Source: Desemzia sp045528445
GTDB taxonomy: Bacteria; Bacillota; Bacilli; Lactobacillales; Carnobacteriaceae
DNA length: 64,000 nt
Assembly: GCF_045528445.1 (NCBI RefSeq)
Contig: NZ_JBGQQU010000015.1
Location: 1-64,000 of the forward strand
Direction of reading: 5' to 3'
How positions within the stretch are numbered: the first letter of the stretch is position 1; each line of letters starts with the position of its first letter. The position numbers were made by a program, and so were the translations under genes. Below the pieces are notes generated by a model. That model saw only the letters and a list, made by a program, of their open reading frames with translations, did no database searches and had not been told where the DNA came from. Below are positions 7,082 through 15,527 of this stretch, piece after piece.

Positions 7082-7665
7082 ATAAAGAGCCATTGAAATT
7101 AAGAGACTTTATTTTTATGGGATTAATCTCTGTCGCATTTGGAATTGTTTATTTAATTGCATTGTATTTAGGAGCTGCTCTAACAACTGCTCTCACTCCA
7201 GCAGGTATTGGTATTTTAGGATATGAACCTTTTTACGGGATATGGTTTATGGCACCTGTTGTTGCTCTTTACGTTCTTAGACGGCCAAGCGTGGGTATTA
7301 TTACTGAAATATTTGCTGCTGTTATAGAAGTTGTTTTGGGAAATGTTTTTGGTCCCATTGTTATAGTCAGTGCCTTTATTCAAGGTTTAGGTGTTGAATT
7401 GCCTTATATGTTTACGAAATACCGTCGCTATAATATGAGAAATTCAATGGTAGGTGCCGTTTTGGCTACCATTTTCAGTTTTATCTGGACTGCATTCAGA
7501 AACGATTATGCTTCACTTGAAATTTCTATCGTTATCGCTATCTTTGTTATTCGTTTAGTAAGTTCACTTATTTTTACTGGGTTTATTGCGCATAAAATTT
7601 GTATTGCTTTGGACAATACGGGGCTATTGAAATCTTATGGTGTCAGTCATGAAAAAGGGAAATAA
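7078..7665 (+). CDS. ykoE: ECF transporter substrate-binding (S) component YkoE
   Basis: A 195-residue protein with about five or six hydrophobic helices, matching the YkoE S-component of the thiamine-precursor (hydroxymethylpyrimidine) energy-coupling-factor transporter. It confers substrate specificity in the membrane and works with the YkoD ATPase and YkoC T component. The motif GYEPFYGIWFMAPVVALYV (about 49-67) with the following RRPSVG is characteristic. ATG overlaps the ykoF stop, and its 3' end overlaps the ykoD start. Controlled by the TPP riboswitch upstream of ykoF. Confidence 0.88.
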   Translation: MNKEPLKLRDFIFMGLISVAFGIVYLIALYLGAALTTALTPAGIGILGYEPFYGIWFMAPVVALYVLRRPSVGIITEIFAAVIEVVLGNVFGPIVIVSAFIQGLGVELPYMFTKYRRYNMRNSMVGAVLATIFSFIWTAFRNDYASLEISIVIAIFVIRLVSSLIFTGFIAHKICIALDNTGLLKSYGVSHEKGK

Positions 7666-9154
7666 TCATGGACTTGTTGTTGAGCAATTAGAATTCAATC
7701 TAGAAGATAGCGTACACTTTTTGGATATAAGTTTTTCAATCAATCCTGGAGAAATTGTGCTTCTAGCGGGTGCAAGCGGATCAGGAAAAAGTACACTAGC
7801 AGGTGTTCTAACAGGATATTATCCTGAAAGTGGCGGCACATTAAAATCCGGCACAATTTCTGTTTCTGGACAAGACCTATTATCTATGGACAATCAGGAA
7901 TCTATGAGGTATATATCTGCATCATTTCAGAATGCCCGACTAGCATTTGCTATGGAAAATCTCTATCAAGAATTAATTTTTTGCTTAGAGAACAAAGGTT
8001 TTGATCCTTCATTAATGGATGAAATGGTTAAAGAACACGCAAAGAAAACAGGTGTTACCGAATTGCTTGAACGTTCTTTTGATGTCATGTCTGGCGGAGA
8101 ATTACAGCGAGCAAACTTTTCATGTTTGGAAATCATTGATCCACTCGTCTATATATTAGATGAACCATTTTCTAACTTGGATGATCAAAAAGCAAATGAA
8201 CTTCAAGAAACAATTTTAGAACTAAAAAAACAAAATAAAATCATTCTAGTCATCGATCACCGTCTTGATAGGTGGAAATTTGTTGACCGAATGATGGTAT
8301 TAAGTCGAGTGGGGCAACTTCTAGAGACAAACATCTCACTTGATCCACTTTCTACTAACAATCATCTCCTTCTTGAACAAGAAGGGTTATTGTCAGAACT
8401 AGAAAAACCTCTGCAACAAGCAGAAGTATCAAATAACTTGGAGCCGATTTTTCAAATCGAAAATATGACGATTGAACTAGGAGAATATAAAACAAAATGG
8501 CTGAAAAAAACGTGGCATCCTGACCGTATTTTATTAAAAAACGGCAACATGCACATTTATCCTGGAGAATTGATTGCGTTAGAAGGAAAAAGTGGGTCCG
8601 GTAAATCAACTATTTTTCAGACGATTCTGGGGGAATATCCTTTTGACGGGACTATGCATATGAAAGATTTAAAGTTTAATTCTAAGAATAGGAAAGAGTG
8701 GCTTTCTCACATTGGACTTGTTTTTCAAGATCCTTCTCTTCAATTTTTAACAACTTCATGTTTTGATGAATTGAATATTGGCGTGCAAGCTGTTTATCCT
8801 GAAAAGACTGAAGAAGAAACTAAAAAATTAATCACTAACCTCTTGAAACGCCATAACTTAGAAAATCATGCTTCTACTTCACCATGGCTTTTAAGTCAGG
8901 GTCAACAACGCCGATTGGCAGTGCTTTGTATGTTAATTAAAGGGCAGAGACTGCTACTCGTTGATGAACCAACCTATGGTCAAGATAAACAAAATGCACT
9001 TGAAATAATGAATAATTTAAATGAACTTAGGCAAGATGGAACGTCCATCATCTTCACCAGTCACGATCATGACTTAGTAAAGCACTATGCTGACCGTGGT
9101 TATCTATTAGAAAATCAAGAGTTAATTGAGGTGACCTATGATCGATCGCATTAA
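7637..9154 (+). CDS. ykoD: ECF transporter double ATPase YkoD
   Basis: A 505-residue fusion of two ABC ATPase domains, as usual for YkoD. Domain 1 has Walker A GASGSGKST (about 47-55), signature MSGGELQRA and Walker B VYILDEPF. Domain 2 has Walker A GKSGSGKST (about 317-325), a degenerate signature LSQGQQRRL and Walker B LLLVDEPT. It powers uptake through YkoE and YkoC. The start is ATG at 7637, inside the ykoE end; ATG at 7649 is also possible, as neither has a clear ribosome site, which suggests coupled translation. Its 3' end overlaps ykoC. Confidence 0.9.
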   Translation: MVSVMKKGNNHGLVVEQLEFNLEDSVHFLDISFSINPGEIVLLAGASGSGKSTLAGVLTGYYPESGGTLKSGTISVSGQDLLSMDNQESMRYISASFQNARLAFAMENLYQELIFCLENKGFDPSLMDEMVKEHAKKTGVTELLERSFDVMSGGELQRANFSCLEIIDPLVYILDEPFSNLDDQKANELQETILELKKQNKIILVIDHRLDRWKFVDRMMVLSRVGQLLETNISLDPLSTNNHLLLEQEGLLSELEKPLQQAEVSNNLEPIFQIENMTIELGEYKTKWLKKTWHPDRILLKNGNMHIYPGELIALEGKSGSGKSTIFQTILGEYPFDGTMHMKDLKFNSKNRKEWLSHIGLVFQDPSLQFLTTSCFDELNIGVQAVYPEKTEEETKKLITNLLKRHNLENHASTSPWLLSQGQQRRLAVLCMLIKGQRLLLVDEPTYGQDKQNALEIMNNLNELRQDGTSIIFTSHDHDLVKHYADRGYLLENQELIEVTYDRSH

Positions 9155-9860
9155 CCCATTTATAAAACTAGTCACTGTTTTAGTCACCAGTTTACTCTTA
9201 ATGTTCTCACCAGACTGGCGCCTCAATACGTTTATAAGTGTGATTGTTCTCTTACTTCTATTTACGAGTAAAAGAGTTCAATTAAGACAAGCATTAAAAA
9301 TCATTCTTCCAGCTCTTTTCTTATCATTTGCTTTCTTCATTACAGGATGGCAGTTTAGTCATACTGGCGGTACTGACATTAGTCTATCCGCGCAGTCAAC
9401 ACGTTTTGTTGTGGAAGATGCTACATTTTTAAATGGGCTACGATTAGGGACACGTATCTTTTCTTTCGCAGTACTTGGTTTATTAACAGCATTGACTATC
9501 TATCCAAATGAGTTAATTGCTAGTATGGTTCAGCAAGGAAAGTTATCGAACAGTCTATCTTATGGTGTTTTGGCATCTGTTTATCTAATCCCTTCAATGA
9601 GGGAAAATTATTCACAAGCAAAACTAGCTTATCAAGTTAGACAAATTAAATTGAGGAAATTTGATTATAGACCCATGATTGGACTCCTCATTCGGTCTAT
9701 ACGTTGGTCTGATGCATTAGCAATGGCAATGCATGCAAAAGGTTTTTCTGAAGAACGGACCCATTACATTCAAACTAAAGTGAAGTGGTATGATGTTGTT
9801 TTTCTCATTACGCTTCCACTCATGACGTTAATCGGGTTGGTATACCTCAGACTCCTATAA
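9138..9860 (+). CDS. ykoC: ECF transporter transmembrane (T) component YkoC
   Basis: A 240-residue CbiQ/EcfT-family membrane protein with about five helices and two cytoplasmic coupling motifs typical of T components, seen as YQVRQIK (about 175-181) and AMAMHAKGFSEERTHY (about 197-212; the A-x-x-x-R-G-like motif is degenerate). It couples the YkoD ATPases to the YkoE S subunit. ATG overlaps ykoD by 17 bp behind GAGGTGACCT. It is the last gene of the riboswitch operon; 10 bp downstream the sequence changes to IS debris, so any native terminator is gone. Confidence 0.88.
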   Translation: MIDRINPFIKLVTVLVTSLLLMFSPDWRLNTFISVIVLLLLFTSKRVQLRQALKIILPALFLSFAFFITGWQFSHTGGTDISLSAQSTRFVVEDATFLNGLRLGTRIFSFAVLGLLTALTIYPNELIASMVQQGKLSNSLSYGVLASVYLIPSMRENYSQAKLAYQVRQIKLRKFDYRPMIGLLIRSIRWSDALAMAMHAKGFSEERTHYIQTKVKWYDVVFLITLPLMTLIGLVYLRLL

Positions 9861-9870
9861 TTTAATTAAA

Positions 9871-9934
9871 CCTGAATAATTCATAGTTTCTCAAAAATGA
9901 GTCAAAAACCTTGTTATAACAGTTTATTTTTTTT
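9871..9934 (+). mobile_element. Solo end of an IS1380-family element
   Basis: The 64 bases starting CCTGAATAATTCATAG match, with few changes, the terminal 64 bases of the complete IS1380 element at 44142-45816 (its right end, read inverted), including the block ACCTTGTTATAACAGT. The match stops exactly where the ISL3 terminal repeat begins at 9935. The rest of this IS1380 copy is absent on the far side of the ISL3 element. Confidence 0.85.
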
Positions 9935-11415
9935 GGTTCTATAATAAATACGGTTGATGGATAATTTTTCCACCAACCGTATTTTTTCGTATGTAATGAA
10001 AAAAGAACGTATCTCCGATATAATTTAATCGCCAAACCAAATTAAAGGAGATACGTCCATATGCAACAGTTTATCGCAAATACACTGCAATTAAAAGACA
10101 AAAATATTTATTTTGATGGAGAAACCGTTGAAGAAAAGATGTATAAAGATCGACGCTCGTTGTTTTATCATGCTCAGTTATCCTATATCCCAGAAAGATA
10201 TCCTGGATGTGGGACTAAAAACGAGCACTATTCTATTGTAAAAAATGGCACTAGAACATCGCGTCTAACGTTAATGCATGTGTCTGGCCTACCGGCCTAC
10301 TTAATGTTAAAGAAACAACGTTTCTTCTGTAAAAAATGCCTCTCTGCTTATACTGCTCAAACAGCTATTGTCGATCAAGACTGCTTTGTCTCTACTCGTG
10401 TCAAGCAACACATCGCCGATCAAGCAACGAAAATAAAATCTGTGAAAATGATTGCTGAAGAACATTCGGTATCTTGGAATACGGTGCATCGCGTCATCAC
10501 TCAAACGGCTGAAAAACTAAAAATTCGACCGGTTTCTTCTTTGCCGGATCACCTCAATTTTGATGAATTTAAAAGTGTCAACTCGGTTAAATTTTCGATG
10601 AGTTTTATTTATTGTGATGCGCTGACCCATAGGGTTGTAGATGTTGTAGCGAATAGACAAAAAGGTGAGTTATTGCGTTATTTCCAACGGTTCTCATTAC
10701 CTGTCCGAAAAAAGGTAAAGACGGTAACAATTGATATGTACGAACCTTACATCCAATTAATTCCTGCTCTCTTTCCCAATGCAGCGACTATTTTTGATCG
10801 CTTTCTTATCGTTCAGGCTTTAAACAGAAAGCTAAATAAATGCAGAGTAACCCCCATGAATGAATACCGCTATAAAGACGGCCGTCTTTATAATAAATAT
10901 AAAAGATACTGGAAACTGCCTTTAAAATCTGAAACCCTGTTAACTTCTTCCAAGTATGCTAAGTTTAAACTTTTCGATTACTTAACCAATACGCAATCTA
11001 TTGTGGATTACTTAATGTCGTTAAATGAAACTTTAAAAGAAACATATACTGTCGTTCAAAATTTGCGTTACGCTTTAACAAATAATCAGAGGGAACTCTT
11101 TACATATGTTCTCAACCAAGCAAAAATCAAACCCATTTCAAGAGGATTGCAACGGGTACTCAGAACGTTGAGAAAATACCTCAGACTTGTCCAGAATACG
11201 TTTCAATACCCCCATTTAACAAATGGTCCTATTGAAGGAATCAATAATAAAATTAAAGACCTAAAACGAACGGCGTTCGGTTACCGAAATTACACAACTT
11301 CCGTAATCGGATTTTATTAATGACGCGCTTATATTTACCGGAGAAAGAAAAACAGACTAAGCAAGTTGCCTAGTCTGTGTAAAATTTTCTCATCAACCCT
11401 ATTTGACGAAGAACC
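9935..11415 (+). mobile_element. ISL3-family insertion sequence
   Basis: A 1481-bp element with imperfect terminal inverted repeats: GGTTCTATAATAAATACGGT at the left, and a right end whose complement begins GGTTCTTCGTCAAATAGGGT. It encodes one ISL3-type transposase. The 8 bases before it (all T) and after it (ACTAAAGC) differ, so the expected 8-bp target duplication is missing. The left flank is an IS1380 end and the right flank is a truncated SPFH copy, so this IS sits at a rearrangement junction. Confidence 0.88.
10061..11373 (+). pseudogene. ISL3-family transposase, frameshifted near the C-terminus
   Basis: The open frame 10061-11320 gives 419 residues with an N-terminal zinc-binding region (PGCGTKN and FFCKKCLSAY, about residues 47-95) and the DDE domain characteristic of ISL3 transposases, ending in the conserved GPIEGINNKIKDLKRTAFGY. 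Right after GYRNY the frame shifts: the family's normal end (FRNRILLMTRLYLPEKEKQTK...) continues in another frame to a TAG at 11371. One base missing near 11295 explains it. Only the last ~20 residues are affected, so partial activity cannot be excluded. AGACTA...TAGTCT at the true end may terminate it. Confidence 0.85.
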
Positions 11416-11718
11416 ACTAAAGCAGTTGAGCCTAAAGGATTCTTAGTAGAAGACGTGGTTTTTGGAGTTTCGGATGTTGATGCGGAAATACAAAAATCAA
11501 TTGATGAGATCATCAAAGCGGGTCAAGAAAAAGAAAAAGCTCTCTTAGAAGCTGATACAGCCAAAACAAAAGCTGCAGAAGCCGAGGCGGAAGCCAATAA
11601 AAAATTATCAGAATCCATTTCTGAAGAATTGATCAAATTAAAAGAAGTAGAAGCTCGCTTGGAACATGGCTGGGTTAAAGTACAAACTGGTCAAGCCATT
11701 GTAGATACTAACGAGTAG
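11416..11718 (+). pseudogene. 3' fragment of a second SPFH/band-7 gene
   Basis: The sequence is about 90% identical by eye to 5556-5890, the C-terminal third of the intact SPFH gene. It starts abruptly at the ISL3 right end, without the membrane helix and most of the SPFH fold. Within it a GTG-like frame from 11455 encodes 87 residues. Compared with the first copy it lacks about 8 codons (the segment DSLAYQKVK) in the coiled coil. It cannot make a normal protein. It is still followed by its own copy of the 39-codon gene. Confidence 0.85.
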
Positions 11719-11726
11719 GTGATAAC

Positions 11727-11846
11727 ATGGTTTTCTTCTTAGCGAAGTTTATTTTTGCAGCGATAGTGGTCCTTTTGATAGGCAGTTTAGTATCGTTGCT
11801 GTTTAAAAAAGAACCTAAACAGGAAGATGATGATTTAGATTTCTAA
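11727..11846 (+). CDS. 39-residue membrane peptide, second copy
   Basis: A paralogue of the peptide gene at 5900: MVFFLAKFIFAAIVVLLIG, then LVSLLF and KKEPKQEDDDLDF. Substitutions are conservative and the length is unchanged, which supports a real coding sequence despite the truncated SPFH gene in front. It follows a GTGATAAC stretch at the same spacing as in the first copy. It is likely untranscribed unless a promoter lies in the ISL3 end. A bidirectional terminator follows at 11882. Confidence 0.6.
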   Translation: MVFFLAKFIFAAIVVLLIGSLVSLLFKKEPKQEDDDLDF

Positions 11847-11881
11847 CGGGACTGGTTATCAAATAATTTCATTAACTTAAG

Positions 11882-11924
11882 AAACCAGCACCCATGCGTC
11901 TGATTAATCGCATGGGCGCTGGTT
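11882..11924. terminator. Bidirectional terminator
   Basis: AAACCAGC-A-CCCATGCG pairs with CGCATGGG-C-GCTGGTTT, a 16-bp stem with one mismatch, between the + strand peptide gene and the end of the leftward membrane-protein gene. Flanks are T/A rich on both sides. Confidence 0.75.
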
Positions 11925-11929
11925 TAACG

Positions 11930-12724
11930 TTATTTAATTTTAGACTTAAGGATAAGAAAATGAAGGACGACTCCGATATTAGCAGACAAATAAATCATCT
12001 GATCGCTAAAAGAGATGTCGCTGAAGAAAAAGAAAAGCAGCACCGCTACAATGTACAACAGTTGGCTGGCAAACACTTTAGATCGAGCGACACGATTCCC
12101 TTTATCATCTTCACTTTTGATGCGGGATAAAAACCAAAATGGAATCAAAGACAAACAAGGCACTACTATCATGAGCAAGTTAAAAAGGTTAGAGTAGTCT
12201 ATTTGATTTAGAGATAAAGCGTCCATCAAAGTACTTTGGATGGTAAACAATATGAGAGCAAGGAAACCAGCTATCGCTGGCATTTTCGTTTTTGCTCTCG
12301 TTTGTCGGATAAAAATCATAGCTAAAACAAAGAGAAGTAAATAGATACTGTTCTCATCATTTAAAGAGAGAAAAACAGTGAGACCCAATAAGGCGAGAAC
12401 ATCAAAAAGTGTCAGACTTTTGCCTGTGATGCCATTTACTGCTCTCATGTGAAGCACCAGCCACAAGGCATTAAGGAAGCCGATGCTTTCAAAATCAACT
12501 AGCATCGAAAGAGACAAAACAGCCGCTAAGTAGGCGGAATAGTCATGTGCCGGATCCAATTCTCTAGAGAATACCCAGGTCAAAAAGAATCCTCCGCCTA
12601 GTGAGATTCCTAAGGAGAACTCCCCAAACATTAGCCACCCTGCCGCAACTACTACCAATGCAGCGAGTACGATTATGAGATTAGGTTTATAACGCAAATC
12701 GATTTTTCTGCCTAATGTAAACAT
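11930..12724 (-). CDS. Polytopic membrane protein, unknown function
   Basis: A 264-residue protein of about eight hydrophobic segments, not assigned to a family. The ATG at 12724 is chosen because CGGAGTG lies 6-8 bases upstream; an upstream frame to 12757 exists without a ribosome site. The C-terminus ends in KSKIK. A polar cytoplasmic loop (SRIKSEDDKGNRVARSK) sits near residue 205. No operon partner: it is flanked by a terminator and by about 400 bp (12725-13151) with no gene. Confidence 0.65.
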   Translation of the reverse strand: MFTLGRKIDLRYKPNLIIVLAALVVVAAGWLMFGEFSLGISLGGGFFLTWVFSRELDPAHDYSAYLAAVLSLSMLVDFESIGFLNALWLVLHMRAVNGITGKSLTLFDVLALLGLTVFLSLNDENSIYLLLFVLAMIFIRQTRAKTKMPAIAGFLALILFTIQSTLMDALSLNQIDYSNLFNLLMIVVPCLSLIPFWFLSRIKSEDDKGNRVARSKVFASQLLYIVAVLLFFFFSDISFSDQMIYLSANIGVVLHFLILKSKIK

Positions 12725-13151
12725 AACAACACTCCGTATAGTGAGAAAATGTACCAAACCAACAGTTAGTAAACAATAAAAAACTAGTGGCTCTTTTCCT
12801 TACTATAACAGAATGTACTCCCAATATCCTTAATGGCAGTTACAGGGATTACATTTGAAATATAAAAAGTGTATGCTGTTTTTGAGCGACATTACTGACA
12901 TTTCTTAGACAATTTATCTGTTCTGTAAATGAAAATATGTTGTCACATCGCGGTTTATCCTGTATGATTTAGGGAAGAATGTAAACCGGATATTGTGAAG
13001 TTGGGCAAAGGATATGGGAAATCATGTTGAATGTAGAATAGTACAATTTTTAGAATGAGTTAGTCATTTTCAAAAATCTCCATTCATGTAGTTGCCGCTC
13101 CTCTTATCTCACTGAGAGTATTTAGTGTTACACCAATGAGGTGGTGGGAAA

Positions 13152-13283
13152 ATGAATTCAAAAGAAAAAATGTTAGAGTTGATCAAAAAGAAACAAGCAG
13201 GCGGCGGGAAATCTAAACAAACGACCGATCCAAAAAACGATATGAAAAACATGCGTAAAGGTCCGAAGATCTTTAACAAATAA
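13152..13283 (+). CDS. 43-residue basic protein ending in MRKGPKIFNK
   Basis: ATG at 13152 behind GAGGTGGTGGG; TAA at 13281. The protein is lysine-rich with an amphipathic start (MNSKEKMLELIKKKQ), a GGGKSKQTT linker and a C-terminal block DMKNMRKGPKIFNK. I do not know its function. It has its own terminator directly after, so it is a monocistronic gene. A decayed copy of the last ten codons occurs at 37104-37136, which supports its being a duplicated, real gene. Confidence 0.65.
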   Translation: MNSKEKMLELIKKKQAGGGKSKQTTDPKNDMKNMRKGPKIFNK

Positions 13284-13289
13284 TTTAGG

Positions 13290-13324
13290 CAAAAAAAGAA
13301 CAGCTACTGGCTATTCTTTTTTTT
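13290..13324 (+). terminator. Terminator of the small basic protein gene
   Basis: AAAAAAAGAA-C-AGC, loop TACTG, GCT-A-TTCTTTTTTTT: a short stem with A-rich left arm and T run immediately after the 43-codon gene. Confidence 0.75.
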
Positions 13325-13332
13325 GCAGAGAA

Positions 13333-13672
13333 TTAGTTTTCTAAAATCTCGTCTAGATCTCCTTCTTCTGAATACATTGCATACTTGCTTGGTAAGGACT
13401 CCATCGATAAAGGTCCCGTCAGCAGTGAAGCCTGTATCATCGGCATATTTGATGTGGTTGTTAGTGACCACATACTTGTCTTAGTAAGCAATTCCTTGGT
13501 TTCCTCGTATACTTCATCAGATTTCTCTTTTAGAGGCAACTGGTGGTGGACAATAGCCGTCTGTGTGCATTTCTGTAAAAAAGGTTTGCTTGAATCGTGA
13601 AGCAAACTCAAGAATAGTATCCAGCTGACTTTTTTGCTTTAATGATAAATATGATAAGTTTCAATAGAGGTC
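13333..13672 (-). pseudogene. Possible decayed coding region, unidentified
   Basis: The minus strand has a 92-codon TTG-started frame ending at 13333 (C-terminus SEEGDLDEILEN). Upstream, a different frame reads as plausible protein (LDTILEFASRFKQTFFTEMH), and a start ATG with MTSIETYHIYH lies at about 13672, ended by TAA after 11 codons. These pieces in three frames look like one gene broken by frameshifts. I cannot name the family. It is divergent from the flavoprotein gene. Alternatively all of it is chance. Confidence 0.3.
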
Positions 13673-13687
13673 ATAGGAGGGAACAAG

Positions 13688-14590
13688 ATGATGGATGTTG
13701 TAGTGATTGGTGGCGGTCCAGCAGGTATGAGCGCTGCTTTAGTGGTAGGAAGAGGCAATAAGCAAGTCCTGCTAATTGATGAAGAAAAGCCAAGGAATGC
13801 TGTAACGAATGCTTCTCATGCATTCTTGACACAAGATGGCATCAAACCTGAAGATTTCAGAGATAAAGGCAGAAAAGATTTGCTCAAATACCCTACCATT
13901 TCTATTAAGACAGATAAAGTCTTATCAATTGAAAAAGCAGAGGAAGGTTCTTTTGAAATAACTGTCGAGTCAGGCGAAAACATCACTACTAAAAATGTCG
14001 TCTTAGCTGCAGGATTGAAAGAAAAGGTTCCAGATGTTCAAGGGATTGAAGACTATTATGGAACAAGCATTTTTTCTTGCCCTTTTTGTGATGGTTGGGA
14101 AATGAAGGATAAACCATTGATATTAATCACAGAATTGAGTGTAGGGTTGCACTCTGCCAAGTTATTGAAAAATTGGACGGATGACTTGATTATAGCCACT
14201 AACGGAAATGAAATATTTGACGCTGATCAGAAAAAACTGCTAGAAAAAAATCAGATTCGCTTGATAGAAGAACGAATTGTTGAACTAGAGGGCACAGATG
14301 GAGAGCTTCAAGGAATTGTTTTCGAAAGCGGAGAAAAAATTGAAAGATCCGGTGGTTTCTGTACGACACTATTAGATAAACACTTTTCATTTATTGACTC
14401 ATTAGATATTGAACTAGGTGAAGCAGGATTCGTTATTACAGATTCTTTGGGTCGAACGAATGTAAAAGGCGTTTACGCTGCAGGAGAAATAACTGGTCCT
14501 TCTCAACTGATCGCTTCTGCCAGTCAAGGACACATGGCAGGTATAGGCATTATCAACGAATCTAGTGAAGCAGCATTTTACGGGATGTAG
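13688..14590 (+). CDS. Thioredoxin-reductase-like FAD/NAD(P) oxidoreductase
   Basis: A 300-residue flavoprotein of the TrxB-like family. It has the FAD-binding GGGPAGMSAA (residues 8-17), a redox pair in CPFCDGWE (about 136-143) and the C-terminal FAD motif TNVKGVYAAGEI (about 258-269). The NAD(P)-binding glycine motif of the middle domain is degenerate (ITELSVGLHSAKLL). The length is near the usual 300-310. AGGAGGGAACAAG precedes ATG. It may reduce a thiol disulfide or another small partner; it is not next to a thioredoxin gene, so the partner is unknown. Confidence 0.85.
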   Translation: MMDVVVIGGGPAGMSAALVVGRGNKQVLLIDEEKPRNAVTNASHAFLTQDGIKPEDFRDKGRKDLLKYPTISIKTDKVLSIEKAEEGSFEITVESGENITTKNVVLAAGLKEKVPDVQGIEDYYGTSIFSCPFCDGWEMKDKPLILITELSVGLHSAKLLKNWTDDLIIATNGNEIFDADQKKLLEKNQIRLIEERIVELEGTDGELQGIVFESGEKIERSGGFCTTLLDKHFSFIDSLDIELGEAGFVITDSLGRTNVKGVYAAGEITGPSQLIASASQGHMAGIGIINESSEAAFYGM

Positions 14591-15051
14591 AAATGCCTGC
14601 AAGATATAGCTAGCGTAAAAAGAGAACAGTTTTAGTCTGTTTTTTTTGTTAGATAATTCGGGTTAATGACTAATCTTATTTATAAAGTGAACGCCATATT
14701 ATTGCTAGGTATTAATCGTAAATTTTATGTTACTTTACAAACGTTTTTGTTAGGATCACAAAAAAATTTTTTACTAAAACTTCTTTATCGGTTTTTTAGA
14801 TATAAGATATAGTTTTCTAAACATCAGGATTGTTGAAAAAAGTTCAAAGTTATCCACTGTTATTAAGAGTTCTACTCCCAGATGTTGTTTAATTATGATA
14901 ATGCTAGTAAAATTGATATTAATAAATGAAAAGGCTATTTTCTCAAAAAAATATGTGCATAATACTCCTAATAAAGATAAACAGTGGTATTACAGTCATT
15001 ATCTCTGCCATTATCATATCTAAAAAATCAGTTTATTTGGGGGAGAAAGAT
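14591..15051. other. Intergenic stretch left of the defence island
   Basis: A short hairpin AACAG...CTGTT with T run (14625-14648) may end the flavoprotein transcript. The rest is AT-rich and presumably holds the island promoter. The vsr reading frame is open upstream to 14926, but that part reads as low-complexity leader without a ribosome site. Confidence 0.35.
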
Positions 15052-15474
15052 ATGGAATCCAAAGAGTATAGATCAAAAATGATGTCGAAGATAAAATCAA
15101 CTGGCGGTAAAGCTGAAGAACTCCTTGCAAAAAGGTTATGGCACGAAGGTATACGTTATTATAAAAATTATAAAAAATTACCAGGGAAACCAGATATTGC
15201 AATCACAAAGTACAAAATTGCGGTCTTTGTTGATGGAGAGTTTTGGCATGGATATGATTGGGAAAATCAAAAAAGAACAAGAATTAAAACTAATAGAGAA
15301 TATTGGATACCAAAAATTGAAAAAAACATAGAGAGAGATAATATTGTAAATCAAAAATTGTTAGAGCAAGGATGGACTGTGATCAGATTATGGGAAAAGC
15401 ATGAAGTCTTTAAAGATGTCGATCAATGCGTAGAAAAAATTAAAGATGCTGTTAAATTAAAAACTGATATATAA
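15052..15474 (+). CDS. vsr: Very short patch repair (Vsr) endonuclease
   Basis: A 140-residue Vsr-like nuclease that nicks next to T:G mismatches produced by deamination of 5-methylcytosine. It begins MESKEYRSKMMSKIKSTGGKAE, the usual Vsr opening where the arginine/glutamate pair precedes the catalytic fold, then KLPGKPDIAI (the catalytic Asp, about residue 50) and VFVDGEFWHGYDW (about 58-70, the conserved GxFWHxH-like motif). The start is ATG at 15052 behind GGGGGAGAAAG, not the longer open frame. It is the first gene of the island, consistent with a need to repair damage from the island's own cytosine methyltransferase. Confidence 0.92.
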   Translation: MESKEYRSKMMSKIKSTGGKAEELLAKRLWHEGIRYYKNYKKLPGKPDIAITKYKIAVFVDGEFWHGYDWENQKRTRIKTNREYWIPKIEKNIERDNIVNQKLLEQGWTVIRLWEKHEVFKDVDQCVEKIKDAVKLKTDI

Positions 15475-15527
15475 ACTCTATATTGTTTTTTTTTTGAAGT
15501 ATAAACCAATTTATGAGGAGATCAAAT

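Noticed and set aside
14926..15051. Extended N-terminus for vsr
   Set aside because: The strong GGGGGAG site at 15039-15045 and the family's normal start both point to ATG at 15052.
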